Part shown: positions 16,115 to 23,789 of the stretch, one piece after another | How positions within the stretch are numbered: the first letter of the stretch is position 1 | How the letters are laid out: each line of letters starts with the position of its first letter | Source: Desulfobacterales bacterium | Lineage (GTDB): Bacteria > Desulfobacterota > Desulfobacteria > Desulfobacterales > SpSt-501 | Direction: 5' to 3' | Assembly: GCA_025454255.1 (NCBI GenBank) | Contig: JALOOU010000001.1 | Coordinates: 1-58,315 of the forward strand | Length of the DNA stretch: 58,315 nt | The notes under the pieces: generated by a model | Seen by the model: the letters and a program-made list of their open reading frames with translations, nothing else | Databases searched by the model: none | Told to the model about the DNA's origin: nothing | Translations under genes and position numbers: made by a program

Positions 16115-16600
16115 ATGACGGTGCTCATCATCGGCAACGGCCTCGCCGGCAACGCCGGGACATGGAGCTCACGATCCTTTCGGCGGAGGAGTTCCCGGGG
16201 CAAGCCCCTGCGCGCTGCCCTGCTTCATCGATGCAGACAGGCCGCGCGCGGCGAACTTCCGCAGGAGCTGGGAGAACTATCGGGCGCACCATATCACCGT
16301 GATGACCGGCCGGCGCGCAACCGCCATCGACCCCGAGGTCAGGACCGTGGCGAGGGAGAGCGGCCGCACCCTCGGCTACGACCAGCTGGAGCGATCGCAC
16401 GGCTCCGCCGCCGTTGTGATCGGCTCGGGCACCATCAGGATATAAGCCGACGAGGCGTTAAAGCAAATCGGCCCGCGGGCCCTGACCTCGGAAAAGGTGC
16501 TGTGGCGATCGAGGGCCGGGACAGCGCCAGTGCTCGCATGACCGAAAAGCGCCGCATCGCCTGCAACACGATGGTGATCGCCACCGGGGTCGGCCCCAGC
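16115..16600 (+). pseudogene. FAD-dependent pyridine-nucleotide oxidoreductase, broken
   Basis: The segment opens with MTVLIIGNGLAGN, a typical FAD-binding start, then changes frame repeatedly. A second frame gives MELTILSAEEFPGQAP, a third gives ADRPRAANFRRSWENY and RRATAIDPEVRTV, and late sequence gives IACNTMVIATGVGP, the usual second nucleotide-binding segment. Several frameshifts and stops (for example near 16443) separate these pieces. In order they follow a NAD(P)/FAD-dependent oxidoreductase of the nitrite- or rubredoxin-reductase type. It is not expected to make an active enzyme. Confidence 0.7.
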
Positions 16601-16695
16601 CCATCCGCCCAGGCGCAACCGCTTCTTTCGCCGCCGCCCTCTTCCTGCCTCCCCGTCTGCCGGATTGCGGCTTCAGGTTTGTTTTTACCATTTTG

Positions 16696-18021
16696 CTACA
16701 GCGCCGGGAAGCTCGTGTCGATCGCCTCCCAGAAGCCCATGGCCTTGGGCAGCCACAGCACCAGGCCGGGGAAATAGGTCATCAGGAGCAAAACGGCCAT
16801 CTGGATGAGGAGAAACGGGATCACGGCCCGGGTGACGAAAAGAATGTTCTTGTTGGCGATGGCGCCAGCGATGTACATGCTGACGCCCACCGGCGGCGTG
16901 CAGTAGCCGATCGCCAGGTTCACCGTCATCAAAAGCCCGAAGTGCATGAAGTCGATGTCGAAGGTCGGCAGCAGCGGAATCAGCACCGGCCCGATGATCA
17001 GGGTCGCGGAGATCACGTCCATGAACATGCCCACCCCCAGAAGGAATAGGTTGATCATGATCAGGAACATCAGGGGCGAGTCGATGTTCGTGATCACCGC
17101 CTCGGCGATCTTGGCCGGGACGTTTTCAAAGGTCAGGAAACGGCCGAAGCAGGTGGCCCCGGCCACGATGACGAGCAGCGTGGCCGAGGTGACGGCTGAG
17201 TTGACGACGACCTTCTTCACGTCCCTGAACTTCATGGTCTTGTGGATGAACAGCTCCACGAAGAAGGCGTAGACGCAGGCCACGACCGCCGCCTCGTTCG
17301 CGGTGAACATCCCGGAGAAGGTGCCGGCGAAGATGATCACCGGCAGCATGAGCGACCAAAAACAATCTTTAAAAACGGCGAGGAACTGCTTGAAATCGGG
17401 CACCGGCAGCTTCTCCACCACGGTGCCAGAGCGGAAGAGCAGATAGGTGTACAGGCAGGTCATCCCCATGATCAGCACTCCCGGGACGAACCCGGTCAGA
17501 AACAGCCCTTGCAGCGACACATTGGTGATCATGCAATAGAGGATCATGCTGATGCTGGGCGGTATGATGATCCCCAGGTTGGGCGAGGTGGTCATAAGGC
17601 CGACGGCGTAATTTTCAGGGTAACCGCGACGGATCAGCGCCGGGATCATGAACCCGCCCAGGGCCACCACCGTGGCCACCGTGGAGCCGGAGATGGCGCC
17701 GAAGAGGCCGCAGCCCAGGCATCCGGCCATACCCAACCCGCCGGGCAGCCAGCTTACAAGGACGTTCACGAACTTGATCAGCTTTTCAACGATGCTGCCG
17801 GCGGTCATGATGTTGCCGCAGAGGATGAAAAAGAGCACGACGACCAGGGCGAAGTTGTCCATGCTCTTGAAAAACCCCTGCACGAGCATGAGCGTCTGGG
17901 CTTCCGGGGCGAAGAAGACGAACCCCAGCAGGCCGGTGAAGAACAGCGCGATGTAGACCGGGACGTAAGCCGCCATGGCCCCCAGCAGCAGCAGCAGAAT
18001 GATGATGACGTCGATGTCCAT
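16696..18021 (-). CDS. TRAP transporter large permease (DctM family)
   Basis: This 441-residue membrane protein has about 12 hydrophobic segments. DctM marks include FILCGNIMTAGSIVEKLIKF, CGLFGAISGSTVATVVALGG, SPNLGIIIPPSISMILYCMI and NLAIGYCTPPVGVSMYIAGA. The ATG at 18021 has an AAGGAGTG site. It is the last gene of the second TRAP operon (dctP-dctQ-dctM on the minus strand), 48 bp after dctQ. It carries out solute import with the two upstream partners. It belongs to a different subgroup from the DctM at 5076-6377. Confidence 0.93.
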   Translation of the reverse strand: MDIDVIIILLLLLGAMAAYVPVYIALFFTGLLGFVFFAPEAQTLMLVQGFFKSMDNFALVVVLFFILCGNIMTAGSIVEKLIKFVNVLVSWLPGGLGMAGCLGCGLFGAISGSTVATVVALGGFMIPALIRRGYPENYAVGLMTTSPNLGIIIPPSISMILYCMITNVSLQGLFLTGFVPGVLIMGMTCLYTYLLFRSGTVVEKLPVPDFKQFLAVFKDCFWSLMLPVIIFAGTFSGMFTANEAAVVACVYAFFVELFIHKTMKFRDVKKVVVNSAVTSATLLVIVAGATCFGRFLTFENVPAKIAEAVITNIDSPLMFLIMINLFLLGVGMFMDVISATLIIGPVLIPLLPTFDIDFMHFGLLMTVNLAIGYCTPPVGVSMYIAGAIANKNILFVTRAVIPFLLIQMAVLLLMTYFPGLVLWLPKAMGFWEAIDTSFPAL

Positions 18022-18069
18022 GCCGTGCGCACTCCTTGTCGGCAGCCGAGCCGCCGCTACCGAATTCAG

Positions 18070-18567
18070 CTACGACCGGCCCGCGGCGCGCCGGGCCAGG
18101 ATCTCCTCCCGCATTACGATCAGCAACCGGATCACCATCAGCACCCCCATCAGGGGCAGGATCGAGAAGAGGTAGACGGTGGGGATATCGAGAATCAGGG
18201 TGCTTTGCCTGCTCTCCACCTGCATGATGGCGAGCTGAACCCCGAAGTAGATCATCACCACCGCAAACGCCAGGTTGACGAGATGGCTGAAGATCACCAG
18301 CGGGAACTTCAACACGGGCGCCAGCTGCACCAGGGCGTCGACCCGCACCGTGGAGCCGGTGCGGATGGCCACGCTGCAGCCGATGAAGGTGGTGTAGAGG
18401 ATCACCTCGCGGACCAGCTCTTCCGACCAGGCCAGCGAATAGGAAAATCCGTAGCGCAGGATCACGTTGAAAAAGAGCGAGATCATGGCCACCATGACCG
18501 TGATGAAGAGGGTCCACTCCTCGAAAAACGTGAGCACCTTGTCTGCGATGACCGCCAGTTTCGCCAT
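18070..18567 (-). CDS. TRAP transporter small membrane subunit (DctQ family)
   Basis: A protein of 165 residues with four hydrophobic segments (about 17-37, 53-73, 91-112 and 130-150). RYGFSYSLAWSEELVREVILY is the conserved DctQ segment between the first two helices. The start at 18567 (MAKLAVIADK) is favoured over 18606, which adds 13 hydrophilic residues and overlaps a hairpin region. It forms the membrane complex with DctM downstream. Confidence 0.88.
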   Translation of the reverse strand: MAKLAVIADKVLTFFEEWTLFITVMVAMISLFFNVILRYGFSYSLAWSEELVREVILYTTFIGCSVAIRTGSTVRVDALVQLAPVLKFPLVIFSHLVNLAFAVVMIYFGVQLAIMQVESRQSTLILDIPTVYLFSILPLMGVLMVIRLLIVMREEILARRAAGRS

Positions 18568-18607
18568 GGTTCGTTCCAAAGGGGATTCGAGGTGTTCGGG
18601 GTGCACA

Positions 18608-18637
18608 AAAGGGGAGGCGCAAACCGGCCTCCCCTTT
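18608..18637. terminator. Intercistronic hairpin between dctP and dctQ (operon 2)
   Basis: AAAGGGGAGGC and GCCTCCCCTTT form a perfect 11-bp stem with an 8-base loop, just after the dctP stop on the minus strand. There is no long T-tract, so partial termination or mRNA end protection is more likely than full termination. It matches the position of the hairpin at 4539-4566 in operon 1. Confidence 0.65.
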
Positions 18638-18659
18638 CGGCTATGACGCGATAGGCTGC

Positions 18660-19745
18660 TTAGGGCTTGTACCCCATGAACTCCTGGACTTCCTTCAAGA
18701 AATCCTGGGGCTTATATGTGTCGGTCGGGTAAAGCTGGTTGATCTCCTTGGAGTACTTGTAGTGCACGGGGTCGCCCAGCTTGCGCAGCGTGGCCATCTC
18801 CGCATCGGAGAGTTTAAAGAAGGCCACACCGGCGGCCTTGGCCTTGGCGATCTCCTCATTCTCCTGCGCCCGGCCCTGCTTGCGCATCTCCGCCGCGACC
18901 TCTTGCACGGTCTGCGTGAAGGTTTTCTGCAGGTCGGCCGGCAGGGAGTTGAACCAGGCTTTGTTGAAAAGCCAGATGAAAAGCCCCTGCGCGTAGTTGA
19001 TCTGGGTGAAGAACTTGGCATCCTCGAACTTCTTGGTGAGGCTGCAGACGATCAGGGTGTGGTCCAGACCGTCGATGACGCCCTGCTTGAGGGCCATGGG
19101 CACATCCGGCCAGGGCATTACCACCGGGTTGACGCCCCAGGAGTTATAGGTGAGCCGGTTGACTTCGGCCTCGGCAATCCGGATTTTCACTTTTTTCAAG
19201 TCGTCGATCGTCTTCACCGGCGTCTTGGTGTTCCAACCGTAGTTGCCGTAGCCGGTGATGTCCAGCGCCATGATGCCCTGGTGCTCCATGGCGTTCAGAA
19301 AATGGTTGAACAGTTTCTTGTTGGCGACGAACTTGTCGAGCTTGTCGAACGAGTCGATCAGGAAGGGCAGATTGACCAGGCCGAAGCGGGGGCCGAGGTT
19401 GGTGGAGGCCACCGAGCTTACCGCCATGCCCTGGATGGCGCCCATCTTGAGCTGGTTCAGCACCTCCACCTCGCCGCCCAACATCGAAAACGGCCTGTAG
19501 TCGATGTAGATCTGGCCGTTGGTGCGCTTCCAGAGTTCGTCCCGGATGGCGAAACCGGCGTAAACACCCTTGAGGCCGGGTGTGGAGACATTCGAAACGA
19601 CGGCCTTGTACTTGGCACCGGAGGGGTCGAAGGCCGGCTTCCAGGCATCGAGGGGGGATTTCTGTTGGGCCATGGTCGACCCGGCAAAAAAGCAAAGAAG
19701 AACCAGACCTGTCAGAAGAAAACACAACGCCTTTCTCGTCCGCAT
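18660..19745 (-). CDS. TRAP transporter substrate-binding protein (DctP family)
   Basis: A protein of 361 residues with a signal peptide (MRTRKALCFLLTGLV, cleavage after AGSTMA at about residue 26). The mature part has the DctP plan: ELWKRTNGQIYIDYRPFSML early, IDDLKKVKIRIAEAE in the middle with the ligand-binding arginine, then ALKQGVIDGLDHT. The start at 19745 has an AGGAGG site. It is the first gene of TRAP operon 2, with a stem-loop after it. Divergence from the protein at 3502-4527 suggests a different ligand. The neighbouring CoA-transferase and hydroxyacid dehydrogenase point to an organic acid. Confidence 0.92.
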   Translation of the reverse strand: MRTRKALCFLLTGLVLLCFFAGSTMAQQKSPLDAWKPAFDPSGAKYKAVVSNVSTPGLKGVYAGFAIRDELWKRTNGQIYIDYRPFSMLGGEVEVLNQLKMGAIQGMAVSSVASTNLGPRFGLVNLPFLIDSFDKLDKFVANKKLFNHFLNAMEHQGIMALDITGYGNYGWNTKTPVKTIDDLKKVKIRIAEAEVNRLTYNSWGVNPVVMPWPDVPMALKQGVIDGLDHTLIVCSLTKKFEDAKFFTQINYAQGLFIWLFNKAWFNSLPADLQKTFTQTVQEVAAEMRKQGRAQENEEIAKAKAAGVAFFKLSDAEMATLRKLGDPVHYKYSKEINQLYPTDTYKPQDFLKEVQEFMGYKP

Positions 19746-19811
19746 CGCCGCCTCCTCATATTCAGGGTTCATCCATACTATAAACCGCGTTCATTTATCG
19801 AAACCGGTTTA

Positions 19812-19832
19812 ATAGCTATAAACCAGCTATGC
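19812..19832. promoter_or_regulatory. Operator-like motif upstream of TRAP operon 2
   Basis: Read on the minus strand this is GCATAGCT-GGTTT-ATAGCTAT. It matches the site at 3332-3354 at all 16 arm positions, with a spacer of the same length. It lies about 67-87 bases upstream of dctP. Because it also lies between the CoA-transferase operon end and dctP, it most likely controls dctP. Confidence 0.6.
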
Positions 19833-19861
19833 TGCGCTTTGTCAAGCAAAAAAGGCGGCTA

Positions 19862-20632
19862 TCAACCCGCCGCCCCGGTCCAAAACCGTTTTGGGTCGAA
19901 GCGGGCGATCATGGCAAGCTCCGCGGCGGAAGGCGCTGGTGTTTCTATGATCGTCGAGCTGATTCTGAGCGGCCAGCCGGTTTTCGAACGGAGCTCCCCG
20001 ATGGAGACCCCGGGGTGAATCGAGGCGACCTCCATCTCGCAGATTGCCGGGTCGAAGCGGAACACCGCGAGGGTGGTGATCACGCTCGCCGGACCGCCGC
20101 GGGGGAGCCCCTCGCGCTCGCGCCAGCCGGGCCCGGTCCCGTAGCCCGGCGAGGTGATGTAATCCACCTGCGGCACGAAGCGTCGCTGTTCGTGGGCCAT
20201 GATGATGACGTGGCGCCGGGCGAGGCAGGCCAGGTCGCAAGCGCCGCCGCTTCCCGGCAGACGGGTGGCGGCGCCGCCCGCACCGACGACGCGTGTCGTG
20301 TTGAGGTTGCCGAAACGGTCGACCTGGGCCCCGCCGATGAAGCTCACGTCCACCCGCCCGCTTTGAAGGAGCCCCATGACGTCGGCGGTGTCGGCCAGCC
20401 AGGCGGCGCGGTGGAGGTTGGGCAGGTCGCCCATCGTCAGGATGGGAGCAGGCGCCGTCTCCGCGCGCACGACCCCCAGCTCATAAACCCCCACGGCACG
20501 CGGCGCGTGGGTGGCCTTGGCCAGCAGGAACCCTAGCAGCGGCAGCCGCATGCCGACAAACACGACCTCGCCGTCGGCGATCTCCCGGGCGGCAGCGCAG
20601 ATCATCAATTCCGAGGCGTTATAAGCCGGCAT
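19862..20632 (-). CDS. CoA-transferase subunit B (IpdB/GctB-like)
   Basis: A protein of 256 residues in the family I CoA-transferase beta group. Typical segments are DVSFIGGAQVDRFGNLNTT, GSGGACDLACLARRHVIIMA and VASIHPGVSIGELRSKTGW. It pairs with the alpha subunit at 20763-21674, which lies upstream in the same direction. Candidate reactions are CoA transfer to a dicarboxylic acid (glutaconate-type) or ring hydrolysis as in IpdAB of steroid breakdown; the sequence does not settle this. Unusually for such pairs, 130 bp separate the two genes, and no good ribosome site is seen before this start. Confidence 0.82.
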   Translation of the reverse strand: MPAYNASELMICAAAREIADGEVVFVGMRLPLLGFLLAKATHAPRAVGVYELGVVRAETAPAPILTMGDLPNLHRAAWLADTADVMGLLQSGRVDVSFIGGAQVDRFGNLNTTRVVGAGGAATRLPGSGGACDLACLARRHVIIMAHEQRRFVPQVDYITSPGYGTGPGWREREGLPRGGPASVITTLAVFRFDPAICEMEVASIHPGVSIGELRSKTGWPLRISSTIIETPAPSAAELAMIARFDPKRFWTGAAG

Positions 20633-20762
20633 GCGCGCTTGTCCGAGTTGTCAGAAATAATGCCATGCAGCCGTCTCCGAAAATCCACGGCGCATTCCGC
20701 CATGGCCCTTCAGGCCATCGCCGTGTTGTTTCCAACTCTGAACGTTGAACTCTCCACATCTT

Positions 20763-21674
20763 CTAATACCCGTAATCCACCGGTTCCGAAAACCCGCGGT
20801 GCTGCAGGCGCAGGGCCCGCATCCGCTCTTCCCCCAGAAGACCCAGGTAGTCCTCCGGCTGCGCGACGCCGTCCACCCAGCGCTTCCGCCAGCGGGCGAA
20901 GACCTCCGGCGACCGGCTCTGGTCACGGTAGTCGAGAAACGCCTGGTGATCGCGGTTGTAGTGGCCCGGCACGGGCGCGGGATGCGCCCCCCAGGGGACA
21001 TGGCTCACGGCGCTGACCCGCAGCCCGGGGACGACCACGCGGTTGGGGTCCCGGCTGATGAGCTCGGTCGGCACGATCTCCTCGGCCGTGAGCAGCACGT
21101 GGCGGCTGGCCAAGCCGGCATCCCGCATCACCCCGAGGCAGCCCCAGGCATGGGAGTTGCCGTACACATCGGCGCGCTGAACGTGGATTAGGGCGACATC
21201 CGGCACGATGGCCGCCACGGCCGCCAACGTCTCGCCTGTGAACGGGCAGGCGATCCGCCTCAGACCGGGGTTGGTGGAAAAAAGATCGCTGCCCAACGCG
21301 GAGCGCATCGGCATGAAGGGCAGGCCCATGGCCCCGGCTTTGAGCGCCATGGCCATGCTGAGGTTGGAGTGGTCCTCGACGACAAGGGCGTCCGACTCGA
21401 CCGCGCGTCTGAAATTGTAGCCCGAGCCGGTAATCACGTTCCCCACCCAGGCGGCCTGCACGCGCGCGACGCAGCCGGCGCCGATCAGCTGGTCGAAGAG
21501 GATGTCGGAGATCGGCCCGATGAGCGTCAGGCCGCGCCTGCCCTGGCGCATGATCTCGCGCCCGGCGGCGAAGGGGATCATCGCCTCCAGGCACAGCCCC
21601 GCCGCAACGGAGCTGCCGTCCGGCACGAACCGGTCGACGGCGTCGGCAAGAGGAACAAGCTTGGATGAGGCCAC
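20763..21674 (-). CDS. CoA-transferase subunit A (IpdA/GctA-like)
   Basis: The 303-residue alpha subunit of a family I CoA-transferase. VPDGSSVAAGLCLEAMIPFA lies at the N-terminus, DHSNLSMAMALKAGAMGLPF in the middle, followed by FMPMRSALGSDL. ALIHVQRADVYGNSHAWGC is the conserved Q-R-AD-GN region. It works with the beta subunit downstream, in the cytoplasm. The nearby TRAP importer and the GlcD/GlcF pair suggest activation or breakdown of an imported acid. Confidence 0.85.
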   Translation of the reverse strand: MASSKLVPLADAVDRFVPDGSSVAAGLCLEAMIPFAAGREIMRQGRRGLTLIGPISDILFDQLIGAGCVARVQAAWVGNVITGSGYNFRRAVESDALVVEDHSNLSMAMALKAGAMGLPFMPMRSALGSDLFSTNPGLRRIACPFTGETLAAVAAIVPDVALIHVQRADVYGNSHAWGCLGVMRDAGLASRHVLLTAEEIVPTELISRDPNRVVVPGLRVSAVSHVPWGAHPAPVPGHYNRDHQAFLDYRDQSRSPEVFARWRKRWVDGVAQPEDYLGLLGEERMRALRLQHRGFSEPVDYGY

Positions 21675-21840
21675 GGGATGCCCGCCGGGTTGGTGTTATC
21701 GGCCCTCGACGGCGCCGACCGGAAAATCCAACAGTGAATGCATTCGCGTGAGCAGTCCAACCATCCCCTTAGCACGGCATCCTTTTCATCGCAACGCGGC
21801 AGGGTGGCTTCGCAGGGCTCCAAGCGCTCCGGCGCCCTTT

Positions 21841-22050
21841 TCAATTTTTAACAGAAAACACCGCTGCGCCCGACTGCGCTCTTGCCGACCGTTTCCGCCG
21901 CTTTTCAATATACCAGATGGGGCAAGCCGAGCGGTTTTTGCAATACAGCTCGGAATCCCGGCATTTGAGGCACTCCTCGCACAGCCAGATGCTGTGCTTC
22001 ATACACTGAAAACGGGTCTCACGGTCCGGATGGTGAATGCAGTTCCCCAC
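21841..22050 (-). CDS. Small cysteine-rich (B-box-like) protein
   Basis: A protein of 69 residues starting at GTG 22050. It has eight Cys/His-rich positions in order: CIHHPD, FQCMKHSIWLCEECLKC, ELYCKN, SACPIWY. The spacing resembles B-box or similar zinc-binding modules. The tail is basic (KRRKRSARAQS). No close family is named with certainty; small proteins of this type recur in deltaproteobacteria. It lies alone between the CoA-transferase operon and the divergent GlcD gene. The GTG start and a weak upstream AAGG make the exact start uncertain. Confidence 0.6.
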   Translation of the reverse strand: MGNCIHHPDRETRFQCMKHSIWLCEECLKCRDSELYCKNRSACPIWYIEKRRKRSARAQSGAAVFSVKN

Positions 22051-22354
22051 TTCGAGTCAGACCTTCTGGATCAGCCGGAGGTGACGCCGGATGTGGTTTT
22101 TTAAAACCCGAAACAAAAGATGTTCAAACAAGGCTATTGCATCCCACCCCGAAGATGAATGGTCAAGATTTTTGGACGGCCGCTGGGCGCCTCCGTGGTC
22201 TTGGCATCAGCGCTGTTTTGTTTTATGCTCGATCCATTACTATAGTGGCCGAAACAGCCGATTCTCGGTTACTGAAGCGGCCTGGCACAAACGACCCTCT
22301 GCGGGCAAAAAACTTCCGTCGGAAACCCGCAATCCGCAACGATAGGAGGCCGCC
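22051..22354. other. Divergent intergenic region upstream of glcD-like gene
   Basis: About 300 bases between the small Cys-rich gene and the GlcD-like gene. It is AT-richer than its flanks and should hold promoters for both. A strong GATAGGAGG ribosome site ends it. No palindrome or repeat stood out. Confidence 0.5.
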
Positions 22355-23743
22355 ATGTTATCTCCGGCGCTGATCAGGGAGTTTAAAGCCCAGGTGGGGG
22401 AGGATGCCGTCTTTACCGCCGCGGCGGACCTGATGACCTACTCCTACGACGCCGCGCCGTTGGAACCGGTGACGCCGGCGCTGGTGGTGCGCCCTGCCGG
22501 CAGCGATGCGCTGAGCCGAGCGGTCCGCTTGTGCAACCAGAACGGCCTGCCGCTGACAGTGCGCGGCGCCGGCACCAACTTAAGCGGGGGCACGGTGCCG
22601 CCGGCCGGCGGGGTCGTCATCGTTACCAACGGGCTGAACCGCATCCTCGAGATCAACGCCGAGGACATGTACGCCGTGGTGGAGCCCGGCGTGGTGACGG
22701 CCAAGTTCGCCGCCGCCTCCCAGGCGCAGGGCCTCTTCTACCCGCCGGACCCCGGCAGCCAGGCGGTCTCCACCCTTGGCGGCAACGTGGCGGAAAACGC
22801 CGGGGGGCTGCGGGGGTTGAAGTACGGCGTGACCCGGGACTATGTGATGGGCCTGGAATTTTTCGACGTGAACGGCGAGCCGATCAAGACCGGCTCCCGG
22901 ACCGTAAAGTGCGCCACGGGCTACAACCTCGCTGGGCTGCTCGTGGGCTCGGAGGGGACCCTGGGGGTCTTCGACCGCATCACCCTCAAGCTCATCCCTC
23001 TGCCGGCGGCCCAGCGGGCGATGGTGGCCGTCTTCGACCAGGCCGACCGCGCGTCCGAAACAGTGTCGGCCATCATCGCCGCCCACATCGTGCCGGCGAC
23101 CCTCGAGTTCATGGACAACTTCACCATCCGGGCCGTGGAGGACTACAGCCGTGTCGGGCTGCCGGTCGACGCGGCGGCGCTGCTGTTGATCGAGGTGGAC
23201 GGCCACCCGGCGCAGGTAAAGGAGGACGCCGAGCGCGTGGAAGCCCTCTGCCGGCAGCACGGGGCCGCCTCCATTCGCGTCGCCCGGGACGCGGCCGAAC
23301 GCACCAAGGTCTGGGAGGCGCGGCGCAGCGCGCTCTCCGCGCTGGCCAAGCTCAGGCCCACCCTGGTGCTGGAGGACGCCACCGTACCGCGCAGCAAGAT
23401 ACCGGCCATGGTCCAGGCCGTCAACGACATCGGCCGCCAGTACCGCCTGTCCATCGGGACCTTCGGCCACGCCGGCGACGGGAACCTGCACCCCACCATT
23501 TTGACGGACAAACGGGACAAGGCCGAGTGGGAGCGGGTGGAGCAGGCCATCGCGGCCATCTTCGACCGCGCCCTGGCTTTAGGCGGGACGCTCTCCGGCG
23601 AACACGGGACCGGGATCGCAAAGGCCTGCTTCCTCGAAAAGGAGACCGGCCCGGCCACGATCCTCTACTCCCGGCGGATCAAAAAAGCGCTCGACCCCAA
23701 CAACATCCTCAACCCCGGCAAGATCATCGCAGCGGCCCCCTGA
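22355..23743 (+). CDS. FAD-linked 2-hydroxyacid dehydrogenase (GlcD-like)
   Basis: A protein of 462 residues with the PCMH-type FAD-binding domain at about 35-215 (VRGAGTNLSGGTVPPAGGVV, FYPPDPGSQAVSTLGGNVAE, ATGYNLAGLLVGSEGTLG). The C-terminal FAD-oxidase domain carries TFGHAGDGNLHPTIL and LSGEHGTGIAKACFL. This is the GlcD/lactate dehydrogenase/2-hydroxyglutarate dehydrogenase group. It oxidises a 2-hydroxyacid to the 2-oxoacid and passes electrons to the Fe-S partner downstream. Start at ATG 22355 with AGGAGG. The substrate could be glycolate, lactate or 2-hydroxyglutarate. Confidence 0.9.
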   Translation: MLSPALIREFKAQVGEDAVFTAAADLMTYSYDAAPLEPVTPALVVRPAGSDALSRAVRLCNQNGLPLTVRGAGTNLSGGTVPPAGGVVIVTNGLNRILEINAEDMYAVVEPGVVTAKFAAASQAQGLFYPPDPGSQAVSTLGGNVAENAGGLRGLKYGVTRDYVMGLEFFDVNGEPIKTGSRTVKCATGYNLAGLLVGSEGTLGVFDRITLKLIPLPAAQRAMVAVFDQADRASETVSAIIAAHIVPATLEFMDNFTIRAVEDYSRVGLPVDAAALLLIEVDGHPAQVKEDAERVEALCRQHGAASIRVARDAAERTKVWEARRSALSALAKLRPTLVLEDATVPRSKIPAMVQAVNDIGRQYRLSIGTFGHAGDGNLHPTILTDKRDKAEWERVEQAIAAIFDRALALGGTLSGEHGTGIAKACFLEKETGPATILYSRRIKKALDPNNILNPGKIIAAAP

Positions 23744-23789
23744 GGCCGGCCGGGCAAACGGGGCCCCGCCCGCGGGGCTGAAGGAGATC

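Noticed and set aside
20633..20762. Third copy of the fold-back repeat between the CoA-transferase genes
   Set aside because: It contains TTCCGCCATGGCCC and GTTGTTTCCAAC, which recall the repeat, but the ends and core do not align over a useful length. It may be an unrelated or badly decayed element.
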